Shown: positions 26,353 to 35,152 of the stretch, piece after piece | How the letters are laid out: every line of letters begins with the position of its first letter | Numbering within the stretch: position 1 is the first letter of the stretch | DNA from: Planctomycetota bacterium | Lineage (GTDB): Bacteria; Planctomycetota; Planctomycetia; Gemmatales; HRBIN36 | Reading direction: 5' to 3' | Assembly: GCA_014584395.1 (NCBI GenBank) | Contig: JACTMY010000020.1 | Location: forward strand, 62,001-126,000 | Length of the DNA: 64,000 nucleotides | Notes under the pieces: model-generated | Databases searched by the model: none | The model's input: the letters and a program-made list of their open reading frames with translations, nothing else | What the model was told of the DNA's origin: nothing | Position numbers and translations under genes: made by a program

Positions 26353-27738
26353 ATGTTCAATACGTGGCTCACGATGCGGCAAATCGACGAGGCCTTGCAG
26401 GAAGGCCGCTTGGACGATGCCTTCCAATTGGCCAACCATTCCAAGGTGCGCGGCTACCATCACGCGGGAGACTTGCTGCGCACGCTGGGTTTGGCCTTTC
26501 TGGAACGTGCTCGCTTTCGGATCAAGCAGAAAGAGATGGTCGAAGCCTGGCAGGATTGGCAGCACGCCCAGGAACTGAGCATCGATCCCCCCCTGCTGGC
26601 CAAGGTCAAGGGAGAATGGCAGGCCGCTGTCCATGCGGAATTACGGCAAGGCATGGAGGCGCGTCAGCTTAAAAATGTCCTCGAACAACTGCAGCGTTAC
26701 CGCTCCCTGGGTCTGCATGACCCGGATTTGCCGCGCTGGGAAGAGCTGTGCAAGGCATGGTTGGCCGCGGATGAATTGGTGCAAAAGGGCGAGTTGGCTT
26801 TGGCTTTGAAAAAGCTGGACGCCGTGGACGTGAAGGACGTCAAGGCGTGTGCTGCTTTTCGCGAGGAACTCTTGCGGCAGCAGATGCGCTTCTCCGAAAT
26901 GAAGATGTCTCTGCAGGATGCGTTGGCCCAGGAGCAGTGGCGCGAAGTGATCCGCTTGGCGGATCAGTTGCTGGTGATCGCACCGCAAAATACGGAGCTG
27001 CGCCGCGTTCGCACGGCTGCCTGGCGGGAATTGGAACCGGCCACCTTGATTCATTCGCCGCCGCCCAAGCGAAAAGAACCGCCGGTGGAGCCTGCGCCGC
27101 TCCCTGAGCCTGCCCTGCCGCGGAGGTTTATCCTGTGGGTGGATGGCAGCGGCGGCTATCTGGTCTGCCTGGATCGCCGCGTGAGTCTCGGCCAGGGGGC
27201 CGAGGGCAACGTCGACGTGCCCATCATGGCCGACATCTCTCGCTTGCATGCTTACATTTGCCGGGATGGTGAAGGTTATCTGTTGGAAGCCGTTCGTCCC
27301 GTCACGCTGAACAAAAAGGCCATAGAAAAAACTTTGCTCAAGGATGGGGACGTCTTCTGCCTGGGGGCCCATTGCCATTTGCGGTTTAACCAGCCGGTAT
27401 CCGTCAGCAACACAGCGACGTTGAAGATACTCAGCCCGCATCGTTTGCCGTTGGCGCTGGATGGCATCATTCTCATGGACGAAACGTGCCTGCTCGGCGA
27501 TCAGGGGGAAGTTCACGTCAAGGTGCCGGGGATGCTGAAACCCTTGGCGATTCTCAAGAAAAGGGACGAGTTGTGGGTGCAGTCGGCGCGGCTATTTCAG
27601 ATTGATGGGCAAGAAGTCAAAAACCGCGGCGCCCTGCAATTGGATTCCACGATCACGGGGGATGATTTTCGCATCAGCCTCGAACCTGTGAAAGGGCAAC
27701 CGATCGCGATCAAGGCCCCGTCTCGGCCGCGCAGCTAA
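26353..27738 (+). CDS. FHA-domain protein with helical N-terminus
   Basis: 461 residues, cytosolic. Residues 1-220 are helical and repeat-like (TPR-type pairs such as RLDDAFQLANHSKV and EQWREVIRLADQLL). A Pro-rich linker follows, then a forkhead-associated domain with LGQGAEGNVDV, the ISRLHAYI phosphothreonine-recognition segment near 296 and the LKDGDVFCLG turn. A second, beta-rich module closes the protein. FHA domains bind phosphothreonine, so it may be a substrate or adaptor of the kinase encoded next. The ATG at 26353 was preferred over a TTG at 26317. Confidence 0.8.
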   Translation: MFNTWLTMRQIDEALQEGRLDDAFQLANHSKVRGYHHAGDLLRTLGLAFLERARFRIKQKEMVEAWQDWQHAQELSIDPPLLAKVKGEWQAAVHAELRQGMEARQLKNVLEQLQRYRSLGLHDPDLPRWEELCKAWLAADELVQKGELALALKKLDAVDVKDVKACAAFREELLRQQMRFSEMKMSLQDALAQEQWREVIRLADQLLVIAPQNTELRRVRTAAWRELEPATLIHSPPPKRKEPPVEPAPLPEPALPRRFILWVDGSGGYLVCLDRRVSLGQGAEGNVDVPIMADISRLHAYICRDGEGYLLEAVRPVTLNKKAIEKTLLKDGDVFCLGAHCHLRFNQPVSVSNTATLKILSPHRLPLALDGIILMDETCLLGDQGEVHVKVPGMLKPLAILKKRDELWVQSARLFQIDGQEVKNRGALQLDSTITGDDFRISLEPVKGQPIAIKAPSRPRS

Positions 27739-27880
27739 CGGATAAGGCAAGACCAGCCTGAATCAAGGGAAAACAGGGGTTGGATCAGGAAAAAACGCCG
27801 CGGCATGGGGCAGCGGCAGCGGTGAAGGAAAACGCCAAGATTTAGGCCAATGAAGGCGCCTTTGCGGCGAATAATCAATG

Positions 27881-27923
27881 CCGCGCGGGTTCGGCGGGAC
27901 GAAGAACTCCCGCCGGCGCGCGG
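27881..27923 (+). promoter_or_regulatory. Strong hairpin in the leader of the Ser/Thr kinase gene
   Basis: Two nested arms pair: CCGCGCG (27881-27887) with CGCGCGG (27917-27923), and CGGCGGG (27892-27898) with CCCGCCG (27909-27915), around a 10-nt loop. It ends five bases before the AGAAGGGA ribosome-binding site of the kinase, so it could limit translation or stabilise the message. There is no T-tract, so it is not a terminator. Confidence 0.5.
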
Positions 27924-27940
27924 TCAGAAGGGAACCAGCC

Positions 27941-29536
27941 ATGGCGAAATTCACCTACAGCTCGGGAGCGCGTCCGCTGGATGGCTACGTCATCAAACGC
28001 GGAATTGGTCAGGGTGGTTTCGGCGAAGTCTATTATGCCGTCAGCGAAGGGGGCAAAGAAGTCGCCTTGAAGCTCGTGCGCGGCAACCAGGAAGTCGAAA
28101 TTCGCGGCATGGCCCAGTGCCTCAATCTGAAGCATGCCAACCTGGTCACACTCTTCGACATCAAGTCGGACGCCGAGGGCGACGCCTGGGTCATCATGGA
28201 ATACGTCACGGGCGAGAGCCTGGCCGACGTCATTCATCAGCATGGCCAAGGCATGCCGGTGGAGATGGCCCGGCACATCATGCTCGACCTGTGCAAGGCC
28301 ATCGGCTACTTGCACGATCACGGCATCGTTCACCGCGATCTCAAGCCCGCCAACATCTTCCTGGAAAACGGCCAGGTCAAGGTGGGCGACTACGGGCTTT
28401 CGAAGTCCATGAGCGGCACCCGCAAAAGCCCCCAGACCCAAAGCGTCGGCACCGTGCATTACATGGCGCCGGAGATTTCGACCGGCAACTATGGCAAACA
28501 GATCGACGTCTACGCCGCGGGGGTGATTTTTTACGAAATGATCACCGGCCGCCCTCCCTTCGACGGCGACACGGCGGGTGAAATCTTGATGAAGCACTTA
28601 ACGGCCACCCCGGACGTCTCCGTGCTGCCTCCCGGGTACAGGCACATCGTGGCCAAGGCGCTCACGAAAAACCCCGCCCATCGCCATGCGTCGATGCACG
28701 AACTGGCCCAGGAAATCGAAGGGTTGGGCAGCGCAGCGGCGCCTTTGCCGGAAACCGCGCCGTATCAGCCCGCCCATGGGGAGAAGCCGGTGCTGCCGGC
28801 GAAGCCGGTTCTCCAGGCACAGCCCGTATTGCCGGCGGGCAAGCCGTGCTGCTGGCGGACGTCGGCCCGCGATCTAGGCTACAGCCTCTTCATGGCCGCG
28901 ATCTGGTCCTTTTTGATCTCCCTGCTCTGGCTGGTCATCGATTCGCCGCAGCGCAAGGCGAGTCCGCTGGCCTTGCACTTGGGCATGTTCAATTTGCTGG
29001 TGATGACCAGTTGGGCGGTGATTGCGCCGGTGCGCTTGGCGCAATCCAGGCTCGCCGATCCCTGGCTGCAGCGAAGCTTGATGCTCTGCGTGGGCGTGGC
29101 GGTCGGGCTGGTCTCGGCCTGGCTCTTCCCCGCGGCCAGCACGGTCAGCTTGGACACGCTGGCGGCCGAGGGCATGGTTATATCGGCTGAGAATTTCCCG
29201 TTCGCCCAGACGCATCACTGGGATAACATGCAGCGGATCATCACGTACTACGGCTTGCATGCGGGATACTTCGGCATCTGTTTCTTTGCCGTGGGCTGGT
29301 TCGGCATGGCGGCGCGGCAGCGCGAGAAACGCTTCAGCCTCCTGTCGATCCTCTGGGTGGGCCTGGTGACCTGGCTCATCTCCCTGTTGTGGTCCGACTT
29401 CCGAGGGCATGAATTCTCCCTCAGCTACCACGGAGTGATTTTGATGATGTTGACGTCGGGCGTCGTGCAATTGGTCAGTCCCTGGCAGCCTTCGCCGCAA
29501 AAACTGATGACGCCGCGCCGCATTCGCTACGCCTAG
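27941..29536 (+). CDS. Membrane serine/threonine protein kinase
   Basis: 531 residues. The kinase domain has GQGGFG (23-28), VALKLV with Lys 44, HRDLKPAN (131-138), GDYG (149-152, Tyr for the usual Phe of DFG) and MAPEIS. A Pro/Ala-rich linker with repeated KPVLPA-type units (about 268-300) leads to six hydrophobic helices (about 315-520), so the catalytic domain is cytoplasmic and tethered N-terminally to a multi-pass membrane domain, unlike single-span PknB. AAGGGAA precedes the ATG at 27941. The upstream FHA gene and the downstream ECF sigma and PP2C genes point to a phospho-signalling locus. Confidence 0.9.
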   Translation: MAKFTYSSGARPLDGYVIKRGIGQGGFGEVYYAVSEGGKEVALKLVRGNQEVEIRGMAQCLNLKHANLVTLFDIKSDAEGDAWVIMEYVTGESLADVIHQHGQGMPVEMARHIMLDLCKAIGYLHDHGIVHRDLKPANIFLENGQVKVGDYGLSKSMSGTRKSPQTQSVGTVHYMAPEISTGNYGKQIDVYAAGVIFYEMITGRPPFDGDTAGEILMKHLTATPDVSVLPPGYRHIVAKALTKNPAHRHASMHELAQEIEGLGSAAAPLPETAPYQPAHGEKPVLPAKPVLQAQPVLPAGKPCCWRTSARDLGYSLFMAAIWSFLISLLWLVIDSPQRKASPLALHLGMFNLLVMTSWAVIAPVRLAQSRLADPWLQRSLMLCVGVAVGLVSAWLFPAASTVSLDTLAAEGMVISAENFPFAQTHHWDNMQRIITYYGLHAGYFGICFFAVGWFGMAARQREKRFSLLSILWVGLVTWLISLLWSDFRGHEFSLSYHGVILMMLTSGVVQLVSPWQPSPQKLMTPRRIRYA

Positions 29537-29613
29537 TCAGGGCAGGTGCCGTCGAGGCCGCCAAGGCCATACCGCTTCCTTTGCGGCTGGACGCATGGAT
29601 CGTGAGGTTTGGC

Positions 29614-30480
29614 ATGTTCATGAATGGCTTACTATCGATCATCCTGGCTGGCGCGGCGTGGTTTCACCCCGTTCCTCAGGATCCCGGTCATCAGATCCCC
29701 GATCTGCCCTCGACCCCCATCATCCCTTCATTCCCTAATTTGGCCGAGGCCGCCAAGGAGCTGATCGCCCTCAAGCTCAAGCTGCAGGACTATCGCCAGG
29801 CGGTCAGGCGCGGGGAACTCTCCTCGGCCGTCGTTCAGGCCTTGGAAGCCCAAATCCAACAGCTCGAGAGCCGGATTTTGCAACAGGAACGCTCCCGCAC
29901 CGCCCAACCGACGCGCTCCTCGCGCTCCACGGTCGTGATCCAGGATGGGCCGATCAAGAGGACCGTTCCTAAGTGGACCATTCGACTCAGCAAGGACGAG
30001 GAATATTCCGCCGACGCCAATCGCGTGAAGGAAAAAATTCTCGAGAAGGCTTGCGTGGAAGTGGCGAATTGGATCCGCGAGCGGTATCCCTTGTCCCGGT
30101 ACCAACCCACGCCCGAGTATCTGCGCCAGGAAAACATCATCAAGAACGGTCCGCAGGTCGAGGAGCATCCCTCCTTGCTCACCGAATATGGCGGCAAAAT
30201 CTACACCGCATCGATGGACGTCGAATTGATGCCCGAAGTCCAGCGCGAGCTGCTGGCGCATGGGCAGGCGTCGCAAAACGATGCGCTCAACTGGCTCACG
30301 TTTGATCGTGGATGGCGCTTAACCTGCATTTTGCTCGTGGCCTTGTCGGGACTGGTCATCATGCTCGGCTACTTCTTCGTCGATGAGCGGACCCAGGGCT
30401 ATTTCTCCAAGCCGCTCCTGGCCGGCGCCATCGGCGGCTTCATCGCCGTCAGCCTCCTGGTGGCGCGATCGTTGATTTAA
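29614..30480 (+). CDS. Membrane protein with coiled coil, function unknown
   Basis: 288 residues. It has an N-terminal signal or anchor (MNGLLSIILAGAAWFHP), a charged coiled coil (about 55-110, AAKELIALKLKLQDYRQAV through LEAQIQQLESRIL), a mixed domain of about 100 residues and two C-terminal hydrophobic helices. The central domain is therefore probably periplasmic. GAGG lies six bases before the ATG at 29614; the longer TTG frame from 29581 was rejected. It starts 78 nt after the membrane kinase and may be its sensor or partner, which is inference. Confidence 0.7.
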   Translation: MFMNGLLSIILAGAAWFHPVPQDPGHQIPDLPSTPIIPSFPNLAEAAKELIALKLKLQDYRQAVRRGELSSAVVQALEAQIQQLESRILQQERSRTAQPTRSSRSTVVIQDGPIKRTVPKWTIRLSKDEEYSADANRVKEKILEKACVEVANWIRERYPLSRYQPTPEYLRQENIIKNGPQVEEHPSLLTEYGGKIYTASMDVELMPEVQRELLAHGQASQNDALNWLTFDRGWRLTCILLVALSGLVIMLGYFFVDERTQGYFSKPLLAGAIGGFIAVSLLVARSLI

Positions 30481-30562
30481 TGCGCATGCCGCGCTGGCGG
30501 CATCCAGAGGCGCTCAGGAAGCCCGCATGGGTTGCTTGTCGCCCGGCCCGGCATGACTTAAC

Positions 30563-31213
30563 ATGGATAGCATGAGTTCCGAGACTGATCGACTGCTCGT
30601 ACAACAGATTCGCTCGGGCGATGAAACGGCCTGGCAGCGGCTGATCGAGCGCTATGAGGGCCGGCTGCTCGCGTTCGTGCAGCGGCGCCTGCGCGATCCG
30701 GCTTCCGCCGAGGACGTGGTCCAAGAGGCGTTCATCGGCTTTGCCAACAGCCTGCCGAATTACGACGAAAACCGCGACTTGCAAACCTATCTCTTCACGA
30801 TTACCTCCTATAAGCTGACGGACCATCTGCGGCGCACAGGCCGCCATCCCTTGCAAAACCTGCCCGAGGGTCAAGAGTATTTCGATCAGCAGGCGGCGAG
30901 TTACATCGGCGTGTCGAGCCAGGCCCGTTCCCACGAACGCAAACATCTCGAGGCGGCGGCCTTGACGAAGGCCGTTCAGGCCGTGATCGATCGCTGGCGT
31001 AACCAGGGGGAATACCAGCGCATCAAGGTCCTGGAGCTGTTGTTTGTGCGCGGGAAAAGCAACAAAGACGTGGCCGCGCTGCTGGACATCAAGGAACAGC
31101 AAGTCGCCAACATCCGCTTTGCCGCCGTCAAGAAGATCAGCGAGCACATCCAGGCCGAAGGCCTGTCCCCGGACGTTTTCCCCGGCCTCTACGCGGAAGG
31201 GTCGCTGGAATAG
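30563..31213 (+). CDS. ECF-type RNA polymerase sigma factor
   Basis: 216 residues. Region 2 has the typical LLAFVQRRLRDPASAEDVVQEAFI and YLFTITSYKLTDHLRR. Region 4 is unusual, with LFVRGKSNKDVAALLDIKEQQVANIRFAAVKKI as the helix-turn-helix. It recruits RNA polymerase to a small regulon. No anti-sigma gene is adjacent, but it lies between Ser/Thr kinase and PP2C genes, as in planctomycete ECF groups thought to be controlled by kinases. An alternative ATG lies three codons in. A strong terminator follows. Confidence 0.88.
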   Translation: MDSMSSETDRLLVQQIRSGDETAWQRLIERYEGRLLAFVQRRLRDPASAEDVVQEAFIGFANSLPNYDENRDLQTYLFTITSYKLTDHLRRTGRHPLQNLPEGQEYFDQQAASYIGVSSQARSHERKHLEAAALTKAVQAVIDRWRNQGEYQRIKVLELLFVRGKSNKDVAALLDIKEQQVANIRFAAVKKISEHIQAEGLSPDVFPGLYAEGSLE

Positions 31214-31248
31214 TCCGTATAACGCTGCCTGAGATCGGAGATCGAAGA

Positions 31249-31277
31249 CCCGCGCCGACCCAACGGCGCGGGTTTTA
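31249..31277 (+). terminator. Rho-independent terminator after the ECF sigma gene
   Basis: A perfect 9-bp stem CCCGCGCCG / CGGCGCGGG (31249-31257 and 31264-31272) with a six-base loop is followed by TTTTAT. The T-tract overlaps the stop codon of the convergent PP2C gene. Confidence 0.9.
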
Positions 31278-32915
31278 TGCATCCTTGGCAGCGTGCAGCC
31301 GCTTGAGCAAGAGGAGCGTGATGTCGTCGTGCATGGCGGCGGGACCGCTGAACTGATCGATCCGCTCCTTGATGCCGTTGCCCGTCGCTTCGAGGTCGAG
31401 GTTCGGGGGCATGTCGCGCAGCGTGGTCAACAGTTGATCCAGGCCAAACAGTTGTCCCGCGGGAGAGCGCGCTTCGATGACGCCGTCGGTGTAGAGAATG
31501 ATGGCGTCGCCCGGTTCGAGCCGCAGGGGGCTGTCGGCCAGGGGCAGGTGGCCGCGCGTGGCCCCGAGCAAACGCCCCGGCTTGGCGGCGAGTTGCTCGA
31601 CCTGCCCCGCGGCGCGGCGCACCAGGACGGGGGGATGGCCCGCGCTCGCCAGGAGGACGTCGCCGGTGTGATAATCGAGAAAGCCCATGATCATGGTGAC
31701 GAACATGGCGCGGGGGTTGTCGATGGCCAGGGTGTCGTTGATGCGCTGTAAAATTTCGGCCGGCGAGGACAGGCCCGCTTCCGTCAAATGCCGGCACAGC
31801 GAACGGATGCCGCTCATCATGAGGGCCGCGGGAATGCCTTTGCCGGAAATGTCCGCCACGCTGAAGGCCAGCCGCTGGTCGTCCACGGCGAAGAAATCAT
31901 AATAATCCCCCGCCACTTCGCGGGCCGGGAAGACGCGGGCGAAATAATCCACCTTGTTCACGGCCTCCAGGGGCAGTTCCTTGGGCAAAAAATCTTCCTG
32001 AATTTTGCGGGCCAGGGCCACGTCGCGCTCCAGCTTGGCCTTCTGCATCAGTTCCACGTGCAGCCGCGCGTTTTCCAGAACGACCGACGCTTGCAGACAG
32101 ACCGCCGTCAAAAGCTGCAAGTCGTCTTGCGTGAATGGCAGCCCCACGCCGAAGCGATCCAGGATCACCATGGCCGGAGCCTTGTCCGTCCGCGTCTTGA
32201 AAGGCACGCACAGGAACGAGCGGATGCCCAGGTTGCTGAGCGTTTGCGTCATGTCGAAGCGGCTGTCCATGGTCGCGTCCTCGGCCACGATCCCCACGCC
32301 TTCCTCGCGCACCATGCGGACCACGGAGCGGCTGAATTGCGGCGTCGCTTCCGAATGGGGGATCTTCGACTTGATGGCCTTGACCCGCGGCTGATCGCCA
32401 TTCACGGTCACGATCATGCCGCGATCCGCTTGCATGAACAGATGCATCAGTTGATCGAGCAGCTTGGGGAACAGCTCGTCCGGGTCCAAAGTCAGGCTGA
32501 GCTGCTGGGCGATCTCGAGCACGATTTGCAGCTTGCGCGGTGCATCGAGGCGGAAGAGATTGGTGTTCGAGATTTGCACCTGTTCTGTGCCGCGAATCAC
32601 GAAGCGCTGCGGCTCTTCCACGGCTTCCTGATGGAACTCGAGATGGAAGGGGCCGATCTCGATGTCGTCATGCGCCTGCAGCGGCGCGCGTCCCGTCAAG
32701 CGCTCGCGGTTGAGATAGGTGCCGTTGCTGCTGCCCAGATCTTCGATGAAATAGCGCTCCTGCTCCTCGGCGATGATCCGGGCGTGCCGCCGGCTCACCT
32801 CGCGCGCATTAAGCTGCAGGTCGGAGTCGGCCTGCCGACCGATGATGAACTCGCGACCGTCAATGGGATAGACTTTGGGGCTGACGGAATCCGTCAGGAG
32901 CAGATACGCCGCCAT
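31275..32915 (-). CDS. FHA-GAF-PP2C (SpoIIE/RsbU-type) protein phosphatase
   Basis: 546 residues in three modules. An FHA domain (about 5-95) has IIGRQADSDLQL, EVSRRHARI and LGSSNGTYLN. A GAF domain (about 135-295) follows. The SpoIIE-type PP2C domain (about 320-540) has VAGDYYDFF, VADISGKGIPAALMMS, SAGHPP, LYTDGVIEA and HDDITLLLL. These phosphatases dephosphorylate serine or threonine on anti-anti-sigma or related proteins in response to a ligand or phosphoprotein. It faces the ECF gene tail to tail. A GGGGAG-like site precedes the ATG. Confidence 0.92.
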   Translation of the reverse strand: MAAYLLLTDSVSPKVYPIDGREFIIGRQADSDLQLNAREVSRRHARIIAEEQERYFIEDLGSSNGTYLNRERLTGRAPLQAHDDIEIGPFHLEFHQEAVEEPQRFVIRGTEQVQISNTNLFRLDAPRKLQIVLEIAQQLSLTLDPDELFPKLLDQLMHLFMQADRGMIVTVNGDQPRVKAIKSKIPHSEATPQFSRSVVRMVREEGVGIVAEDATMDSRFDMTQTLSNLGIRSFLCVPFKTRTDKAPAMVILDRFGVGLPFTQDDLQLLTAVCLQASVVLENARLHVELMQKAKLERDVALARKIQEDFLPKELPLEAVNKVDYFARVFPAREVAGDYYDFFAVDDQRLAFSVADISGKGIPAALMMSGIRSLCRHLTEAGLSSPAEILQRINDTLAIDNPRAMFVTMIMGFLDYHTGDVLLASAGHPPVLVRRAAGQVEQLAAKPGRLLGATRGHLPLADSPLRLEPGDAIILYTDGVIEARSPAGQLFGLDQLLTTLRDMPPNLDLEATGNGIKERIDQFSGPAAMHDDITLLLLKRLHAAKDA

Positions 32916-32982
32916 GCTCCCCTTGTACCTGAACGGGGCCGGAATTTCCAGTAAATGTTGGCGGCCGCGCTCCGTGGCGCGG

Positions 32983-33294
32983 TTATTCGACGGGTTCGAT
33001 CGTCACGGTCAGCTTCTTGCTCTTGAATTGCTCTTGGAGCAGTTCCGCTCTTTCCTTGTGGGTGACGAGCAGCAAGGCCACGCCATGGTGATGCGCTTCG
33101 AGCATTTTTTGAATGGACTCTTCCACGGGCAGGCGAACCAGTTCCATGATGGTTTCCACGACGTAACCCATTTCGTTGACGTCGTCGTTGTGCAGCAAGA
33201 CCTTGTAGGGCGGCAGCTTTTTCGGCTTGGGGGGAGCGGAACGCGCGCGTTTTTTGGTTTTGGCACGTGGCGAAGAAGGCTGGGCTTTACTCAT
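32983..33294 (-). CDS. clpS: ClpS adaptor protein
   Basis: 103 residues. A basic, Pro-rich N-terminal tail (about 1-30) precedes the ClpS core with YKVLLHNDDVNEMGYVVETI and EAHHHGVALLLVTHKERAEL. ClpS delivers N-end-rule substrates to ClpAP. A perfect GGAGGG site lies six bases before the ATG at 33294; the frame to 33312 was rejected. Upstream is an extended -10 promoter. No clpA gene is in the window. Confidence 0.93.
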   Translation of the reverse strand: MSKAQPSSPRAKTKKRARSAPPKPKKLPPYKVLLHNDDVNEMGYVVETIMELVRLPVEESIQKMLEAHHHGVALLLVTHKERAELLQEQFKSKKLTVTIEPVE

Positions 33295-33347
33295 GACTAG
33301 CCCTCCTGACAACGGACGTGCGGAGAAAATGGCGACGATTAACTTGT

Positions 33348-33356
33348 ATTATAACA
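33348..33356 (-). promoter_or_regulatory. Extended -10 element of clpS
   Basis: On the minus strand TGTTATAAT gives a perfect TATAAT with TGn before it, followed by an untranslated leader of about 45 nt to the clpS ATG. No matching -35 at 17 nt, as expected for extended -10 promoters. Confidence 0.6.
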
Positions 33357-33532
33357 CATGCCGCGGGGTTTGAATGCAAGCGGCAAATTGTGATCGGCGG
33401 TTGATTTTTGCGAATGGATCGATGCGGGGGCGTTGGCTGAATGGATGAGATTTATCTGTAAACGAATAAGTCACAATAGGTTGCGTCAAAAATCCCAGGC
33501 TTGTCCCGGTCGCGGCGGCCCTGCGCAGCCGA

Positions 33533-34291
33533 TCATTCCTCAGCCTGCAGCGGCAGCTTGATGGTGAAGGCGGAACCTTTGCCCACCAGGCTTTCCACGC
33601 GAATGCGGCCATGATGCTGTTCGATGATCTGCCGGCAAACGCTGAGTCCCAGTCCGGTGCCGCCGTGGCCCTGTTCGTCGGGCTTTTTCGTCGTGTAAAA
33701 CGGTTCGAAGATGAGGCGGAGTTTTTCGGGAGGAATGCCGCAGCCATGGTCGACGATGCGGATTTCCGCCATGCGGGTCTCATGATTGCTGCGCACGTCG
33801 ATTCGCAGTTTGCCGCCGCGCGGCATGGCTTGGCGGGCGTTGATGATCAGATTCAGCAGCACTTGTTCGATCTGGCCCGAAATGACAGAGGCGACCGGCC
33901 GGTCCAGGAAATTGGTCTCGACGGTGACGCGGTGCTTTTCGAGGTCCTTGCGGGTGAGGATGAGGACTTCCTCGATCAAGCTGACCAAATCCGTCTGGGA
34001 GGGTGATTGGCTGTTCTTGCGGGCGAACCCCAGCATGCTGCCCGTGATGGTCGCGGCGCGCTGGCCGGCTTTGAAAATCTTTTCGAGCGCGGCCTGGCGG
34101 TCCTCTTCGCGATGCGCCTTCAGGCCGATTTTGGCATAGTTGATGATCGTCGTCAGAATGTTGTTGAATTCATGGGCCACGCTTGACGCCAACGCTCCCA
34201 CGCTGCTCATCTTTTGTGCTTGCAGCAGTTGTTGCCGCAAGGATTCCATCTCGGAGCTGCTCACGGAGACGAAGGGGTCGGTGGTCGTCAC
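33533..34291 (-). CDS. Soluble sensor histidine kinase
   Basis: 252 residues with no membrane segment and almost no sensor region. A HisKA dimerisation helix carries the phosphoacceptor in SSVAHEFNN (His 40). The ATPase domain has NLIINARQAM (N box), DHGCGIPPEKL (G1), FEPFYTTK (F box) and GTGLGLSV (G2). It must receive its signal from a partner protein; no response regulator is adjacent, so it is an orphan. A GTG start at 34291 is supported by GGAGGA six bases upstream. Confidence 0.9.
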   Translation of the reverse strand: MTTTDPFVSVSSSEMESLRQQLLQAQKMSSVGALASSVAHEFNNILTTIINYAKIGLKAHREEDRQAALEKIFKAGQRAATITGSMLGFARKNSQSPSQTDLVSLIEEVLILTRKDLEKHRVTVETNFLDRPVASVISGQIEQVLLNLIINARQAMPRGGKLRIDVRSNHETRMAEIRIVDHGCGIPPEKLRLIFEPFYTTKKPDEQGHGGTGLGLSVCRQIIEQHHGRIRVESLVGKGSAFTIKLPLQAEE

Positions 34292-34552
34292 TGAGCTTCC
34301 TCCAGGTCTCGGGGCCGTCTACCGGTCGACGAACGCTTTCCTGAATCATGCTGGGCGTACTATGGTATCGGATGAGGCGGAAGCGGCTCTTCATCGGAAG
34401 TCGACAGGCTGGATGGGCTTCGTCGAAAAAGGACGAGGCAGAGTTCCGGTCAGGAGAAACAGACGAAACAGCGATGACGCTCAATTCGCGCAGGATGGAA
34501 AGACGCGGGAAGATGCGGCAAAGGCCCCGTCGACCCGCGGCTCAGGGCGGGC

Positions 34553-35131
34553 TTACGGCGTCGCATAGAGATGGTGCGTTTGAATGTAACATTCCACGGC
34601 ACGGGGGGTCAGATAGCGAATGCTGCGCTTTTGTGCAAGACGAGTTCGCAAATCCGTGCTGGAAATTTCCAGCAGCGGCATCGTCACCGCTTGCCAACGA
34701 AAATAGGCAGGCGGGGTGGAGGCCTCGCTGCCCGGACGCGACACGATGATCAGCGAAGCCAGTTGGGCGATCGCTTCCGGTTGATGCCAAGTAGGCAGAT
34801 CGGCCACGCTGTCGCTGCCCAGGATGAGATGGAAGTCCACGTCCGGCTGCGCCGTTTTCAATTCCCGCAGCGTCTCCACCGTGTAGCTCGGGCCGGGACG
34901 GTCTTTTTCCACGGTGCTCACCTGAAAGGCCGGATAGCCCGCGATCGCCAGCTCCAGCATCTCCTGGCGATGATGGTAGGGGGTTAAAGGCCGATCCAGC
35001 TTATGCGGCGGCCTGGGGGCCAGCACGAACAGCACCTGGTCGAGCCGAGCTTGCTCGCGGCACTGCTCGGCCATGACCAGATGGGCCAGGTGCACCGGAT
35101 CGAATGTTCCGCCCAAGACCCCCACGCGCAT
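34553..35131 (-). CDS. nadD: Nicotinate-nucleotide adenylyltransferase
   Basis: 192 residues. It has GGTFDPVHLAHL, the HxGH-type nucleotidyltransferase motif of the family, PPHK, a central LILGSDSVADLPTWH and the C-terminal ISSTDLRTRL. The enzyme adenylates nicotinate mononucleotide in NAD synthesis. It starts 21 nt after the GH57 gene on the same strand, with AAGGA upstream, so the two are likely co-transcribed. Confidence 0.95.
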   Translation of the reverse strand: MRVGVLGGTFDPVHLAHLVMAEQCREQARLDQVLFVLAPRPPHKLDRPLTPYHHRQEMLELAIAGYPAFQVSTVEKDRPGPSYTVETLRELKTAQPDVDFHLILGSDSVADLPTWHQPEAIAQLASLIIVSRPGSEASTPPAYFRWQAVTMPLLEISSTDLRTRLAQKRSIRYLTPRAVECYIQTHHLYATP

Positions 35132-35152
35132 GGATGTTTCCTTTGCCGACGC

